From Paraflavitalea soli (GTDB lineage: Bacteria > Bacteroidota > Bacteroidia > Chitinophagales > Chitinophagaceae), in NCBI RefSeq assembly GCF_003555545.1, contig NZ_CP032157.1, positions 1,616,546-1,680,545 on the forward strand: a DNA stretch of 64,000 bases, given 5' to 3'. Every line of letters begins with the position of its first letter. Position 1 is the stretch's first letter. Below, in pieces: positions 61,601-64,000 of the stretch. The notes beneath the pieces are model-generated. The model made no database searches. It saw only the letters and a list, made by a program, of their open reading frames with translations, and was not told the DNA's origin. The position numbers and the translations under genes were made by a program.

Positions 61601-62128
61601 TTAATTTTCAACGTTGGCATATACTGTTTTGGAAATGATGTAGTACACAATGGCGGCTGGCGCAGCGGCAATCAGCATGGGGATGACCATTTCGATCTTG
61701 ATATAACTGGTCCTTCCTGCAAAATAGAAGTTATAGGCAAGGGGAAAAACAAAGGGAATAATAATGCAGGCGACCAGACCGGCAATGGGCTTAGGCCTGT
61801 AGGCCCAGTAACCAGTTACGCCAGCCACAGCAATGGCGATTATATACCAGATCATGGAACTGACTTCAAATATGGGGCCTATCGCGGAGATCATCAGCAC
61901 GATAAGCGGCGCCACTTTTTTGGCTTCCTCGCTTTGGTTTTGCCGGTCTACCTCTTTAAACTTTTCATTTTTGTAGGCCCTGAATTCTGCCACGATCAGG
62001 CTTTTGGCAGTGGCGGTATCATAACCATTGCTTACCAATTTCTGAACCTCCGCTTCTGCTGAAAAACCTGGTTGTATAAAGGATTGTCTTAATTCGTCTC
62101 TTAATTGTGGGGTAAGGGTACTGTTCAT
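61601..62128 (-). CDS. Multi-pass membrane protein (175 aa)
   Basis: A cytosolic helical N-terminus (about 1-65, LRDELRQSFIQPGFSAEAEV) is followed by four predicted membrane helices (about 72-88, 92-108, 112-132, 145-168). No family recognised. It is the first gene of a two-gene unit with the zinc-ribbon-like protein, and the upstream 115 bp holds its promoter. Confidence 0.65.
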   Translation of the reverse strand: MNSTLTPQLRDELRQSFIQPGFSAEAEVQKLVSNGYDTATAKSLIVAEFRAYKNEKFKEVDRQNQSEEAKKVAPLIVLMISAIGPIFEVSSMIWYIIAIAVAGVTGYWAYRPKPIAGLVACIIIPFVFPLAYNFYFAGRTSYIKIEMVIPMLIAAAPAAIVYYIISKTVYANVEN

Positions 62129-62243
62129 TTTTCAATGTTGGGAATTGGGAATAAGGTTTCTGCCAGATCAACCCAATAAAGAAACAACATTATTTTTTAT
62201 TTTGCAACCCACCGCATAGCAGATATTAATTTGATCAAACAGA

Positions 62244-63203
62244 TCACTTCATTACCTGGAATACCACCGGCTGTGTGACGTGTTGTGGTATCTTAGTATT
62301 GAATACGGTGGCGGGTTTCCACCTGGGCGATTCGGTCACTACACGCATGGCTTCCTCAGCGAGTTTGGGATGCACTTCTTTCTTATTCAGCACCTGTACA
62401 TTGGAGATCAGCCCCTGCTCATCAACAAAGAAGTCAACCAGTACGGTCTGTGTAGCTGAACTTTGATCGCGGGGGATCTTGAGGTATTTGACGGCCAGTT
62501 CGGTCTTCAGGTTGCCCTGCAGGTATTTGTTCCAGCCGCCACTGCCGGCAAACCGCGCCGGTACACTGATCGCTTCAAACGTGAACTTCTTCTCGGGCAA
62601 GGCAGGCAGGTTAAAAACAGCCTTGTCAACAGGTGTTTGTTTGATGGAGGTACATTGATGGGTTAAGGTATAAGAGTTGTTTACCTGTGTGCAGCCAAGC
62701 CATACAGAGCTGGTTTCCCGGGCAAACACATCGAAGCGCCCGATCTTATTATCCTTGTGGTAGGCTGGGTTGAGGTACAAGGAGGGCGCATAGAAAAATT
62801 TGGTGGCCGAATTGCTGGTGGTAACAATGATCGCTTTACAATCTATGCCGGCAATATTCTTTTGTTCAGCCGGTCTTTCCACCTTTACGCCCTGGCTGGT
62901 GTCGGCCGCATAATCCACATAATATAACGTGTCGATGCCTTTGAATTTGAGATAGGCCCGCTGCTTTTCCGGAATATAATATTCCTCACCATAGCTGGTG
63001 GTGCGGCGGATATAACCTTCTTTGATCGTGATCTCCAGCTTATCTCCCAGTCCAAGCATGATCTTCCAGACCTGGTCGCTCACGCCCGGTACTTTTGATT
63101 TTGTATCTACTGAATAAGTAATGGTTCCTTCAAAATCTTTTTGTTGCGCCAACAGGTTGTTGACAAAGATGATCAGCAGGCATACAAGGCTACTCTTTTT
63201 CAT
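62244..63203 (-). CDS. TonB C-terminal domain protein with GLPGLI-like periplasmic domain
   Basis: A signal peptide (about 1-19) precedes a GLPGLI-like beta domain (about 20-205: FEGTITYSVDTKSKVPG, NIAGIDCKAIIVTT). A TonB C-terminal-type domain (about 230-319: VLVDFFVDEQGLISNVQVL, SPRWKPATVFNTKIPQ) follows. In Bacteroidota such proteins are either energy transducers or secreted scaffolds. Because it lacks an uncleaved N-terminal anchor, energy transduction is doubtful. Confidence 0.75.
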   Translation of the reverse strand: MKKSSLVCLLIIFVNNLLAQQKDFEGTITYSVDTKSKVPGVSDQVWKIMLGLGDKLEITIKEGYIRRTTSYGEEYYIPEKQRAYLKFKGIDTLYYVDYAADTSQGVKVERPAEQKNIAGIDCKAIIVTTSNSATKFFYAPSLYLNPAYHKDNKIGRFDVFARETSSVWLGCTQVNNSYTLTHQCTSIKQTPVDKAVFNLPALPEKKFTFEAISVPARFAGSGGWNKYLQGNLKTELAVKYLKIPRDQSSATQTVLVDFFVDEQGLISNVQVLNKKEVHPKLAEEAMRVVTESPRWKPATVFNTKIPQHVTQPVVFQVMK

Positions 63204-63250
63204 AACGGTTGATTTTGCTCACTATGATTCTATGTATTGAAATTTTCGGC

Positions 63251-64000
63251 TCAGGTATCGCAAGACACATCATCCCAGTCCTGGTCACTGTACCTGATCA
63301 GCCAGTTGAGGGCATAATGCCTTTCATAAACAACTCCCGGGTGAATGACCTCCATGTCCCTGTTATTAATGCGGGCATCGACACAGGCCCAATCCAGCCG
63401 ATAATAGAGATCGGCAGCATCCAGTATTTCTTCTTTTGACCTCGACGTGGTAATAGAATTAATGAATTCATTGGGTTCTTGGTCAGGATTGATCGGGTAA
63501 TCGCCTGGCTCAACGCTACCCAAGTCGCACAGTACATCGGGAAAAGGCAGCTCATCAATTTTATAGATAGACCATAACAAGGTGTAAATGCCTTCACTTT
63601 TCCAGCTTTCGTGCCGCTTTCGCTCCGGTGTTGGATTGGCAAAGAACTGCCGCTCGTCTGGTGTCACCAATGACCATAAGAAATGAGTTTCCAAGTATAG
63701 CCTGGCCTCTTCCCCCGTCATATCATCATTAGCCACCAGGTTGGCAATAGCCAATACGGTCACACGCTGAGCGATCTCGTTCGGCGTCCGCAGTATTGTT
63801 TCAGCTGCCGATTCGATACAAGGCAAATGTTTGTTGATCTTAATATGCCGGGTAGTCAGCAGTTCTTCCGACCGGGCCTTTCTATCCGTTTGCTCCGGCA
63901 CCAACACGATGGCGGTATGGTCAAAATCCTGGATGTTTACCTTCACATCGAGGGTCGACACATTACACCGGCCTTGCTGGTCCAATAGCAGGTTGAGGTG
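63251..64000 (-). CDS. DUF4272 domain protein, 5' end outside the window
   Basis: The frame stays open to the window edge (HLNLLLDQQGRCNVST precedes the apparent start), so the gene continues to the right. Residues near 40-230 match DUF4272: RSEELLTTRHIKINKHLPC, FLWSLVTPDERQFF, SEGIYTLLWSIYKID and HYALNWLIRY. The family has no known function. There is no signal peptide in the visible part. Confidence 0.8.
   Translation of the reverse strand, partial: HLNLLLDQQGRCNVSTLDVKVNIQDFDHTAIVLVPEQTDRKARSEELLTTRHIKINKHLPCIESAAETILRTPNEIAQRVTVLAIANLVANDDMTGEEARLYLETHFLWSLVTPDERQFFANPTPERKRHESWKSEGIYTLLWSIYKIDELPFPDVLCDLGSVEPGDYPINPDQEPNEFINSITTSRSKEEILDAADLYYRLDWACVDARINNRDMEVIHPGVVYERHYALNWLIRYSDQDWDDVSCDT

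Overview
The window looks like a chromosomal segment of a Bacteroidota bacterium, most likely of the family Chitinophagaceae. The signs are a SusC/SusD pair, a hybrid two-component regulator (HTCS), a type IX secretion (T9SS) C-terminal sorting domain, DUF4407 and DUF4272 proteins, many secreted lipoproteins and promoters of the TAnnTTTG type. No complete tRNA, rRNA or CRISPR array was found. The species call is inference from gene families, not from a marker gene.

Layout. (1) 1-8.3 kb: membrane and lipoprotein genes, a family 2 glycosyltransferase, a gcvH remnant, DNA topoisomerase III (topB) and an alpha/beta hydrolase. (2) 8.4-10.8 kb: an intact IS3-family element with recognisable ends and a 3-bp target duplication, then about 1 kb without genes that holds a 171-bp near-palindrome and an orphan terminator. 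(3) 10.8-18.9 kb: a CBM9-like/serine hydrolase fusion, a 1390-aa HTCS and a secreted alpha/beta hydrolase whose promoter carries C-rich repeats. (4) 18.9-27.4 kb: an accessory zone with a nucleotidyltransferase pair, an ABC-permease remnant, a truncated trypsin-like protease, and an operon encoding a putative outer-membrane protein (split by a stop), a papain-like protease and a chagasin-like inhibitor (frameshifted). Two diverged direct repeats, each with a tRNA 3' end and a terminator, bracket this operon. (5) 27.4-47.5 kb: a polysaccharide utilisation locus (PUL): LacI regulator, SusC, SusD, heparinase II/III-like lyase, a large T9SS lyase with two CBM3 modules, GH88, GH97, ROK kinase, sugar porter and a GH28-like beta-helix enzyme. 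(6) 47.5-54.8 kb: a minus-strand cluster (DUF4407, HNH nuclease, small Cys-rich proteins), a TPR histidine kinase/response regulator pair, a newly noticed 54-aa secreted peptide gene with its own terminator, a single-pass membrane protein and a voltage-gated-type K+ channel. (7) 55-60.2 kb: a two-gene module of a SAP-repeat/BrxD-like ATPase and an Lhr/BrxHI-like helicase, the best candidate here for an undescribed system. (8) 60.2-64 kb: a PEP mutase-family enzyme, two small membrane proteins, a TonB-like protein and a DUF4272 protein cut by the window edge.

How the genes fit together. The PUL combines two lyase-type enzymes with a GH88 unsaturated uronyl hydrolase. That is the logic for breaking a uronic-acid-containing polysaccharide into unsaturated oligosaccharides, which SusC/D import; they are then trimmed to sugars, carried by the MFS porter and phosphorylated by the ROK kinase. 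The C-rich repeat/promoter block in front of the hydrolase next to the HTCS recurs just before the PUL regulator, so the HTCS may also act there. The BrxD-like/BrxHI-like pair is known from BREX phage-defence loci, but here it stands without pglX, pglZ or brxC, which suggests an independent defence or DNA-processing module.
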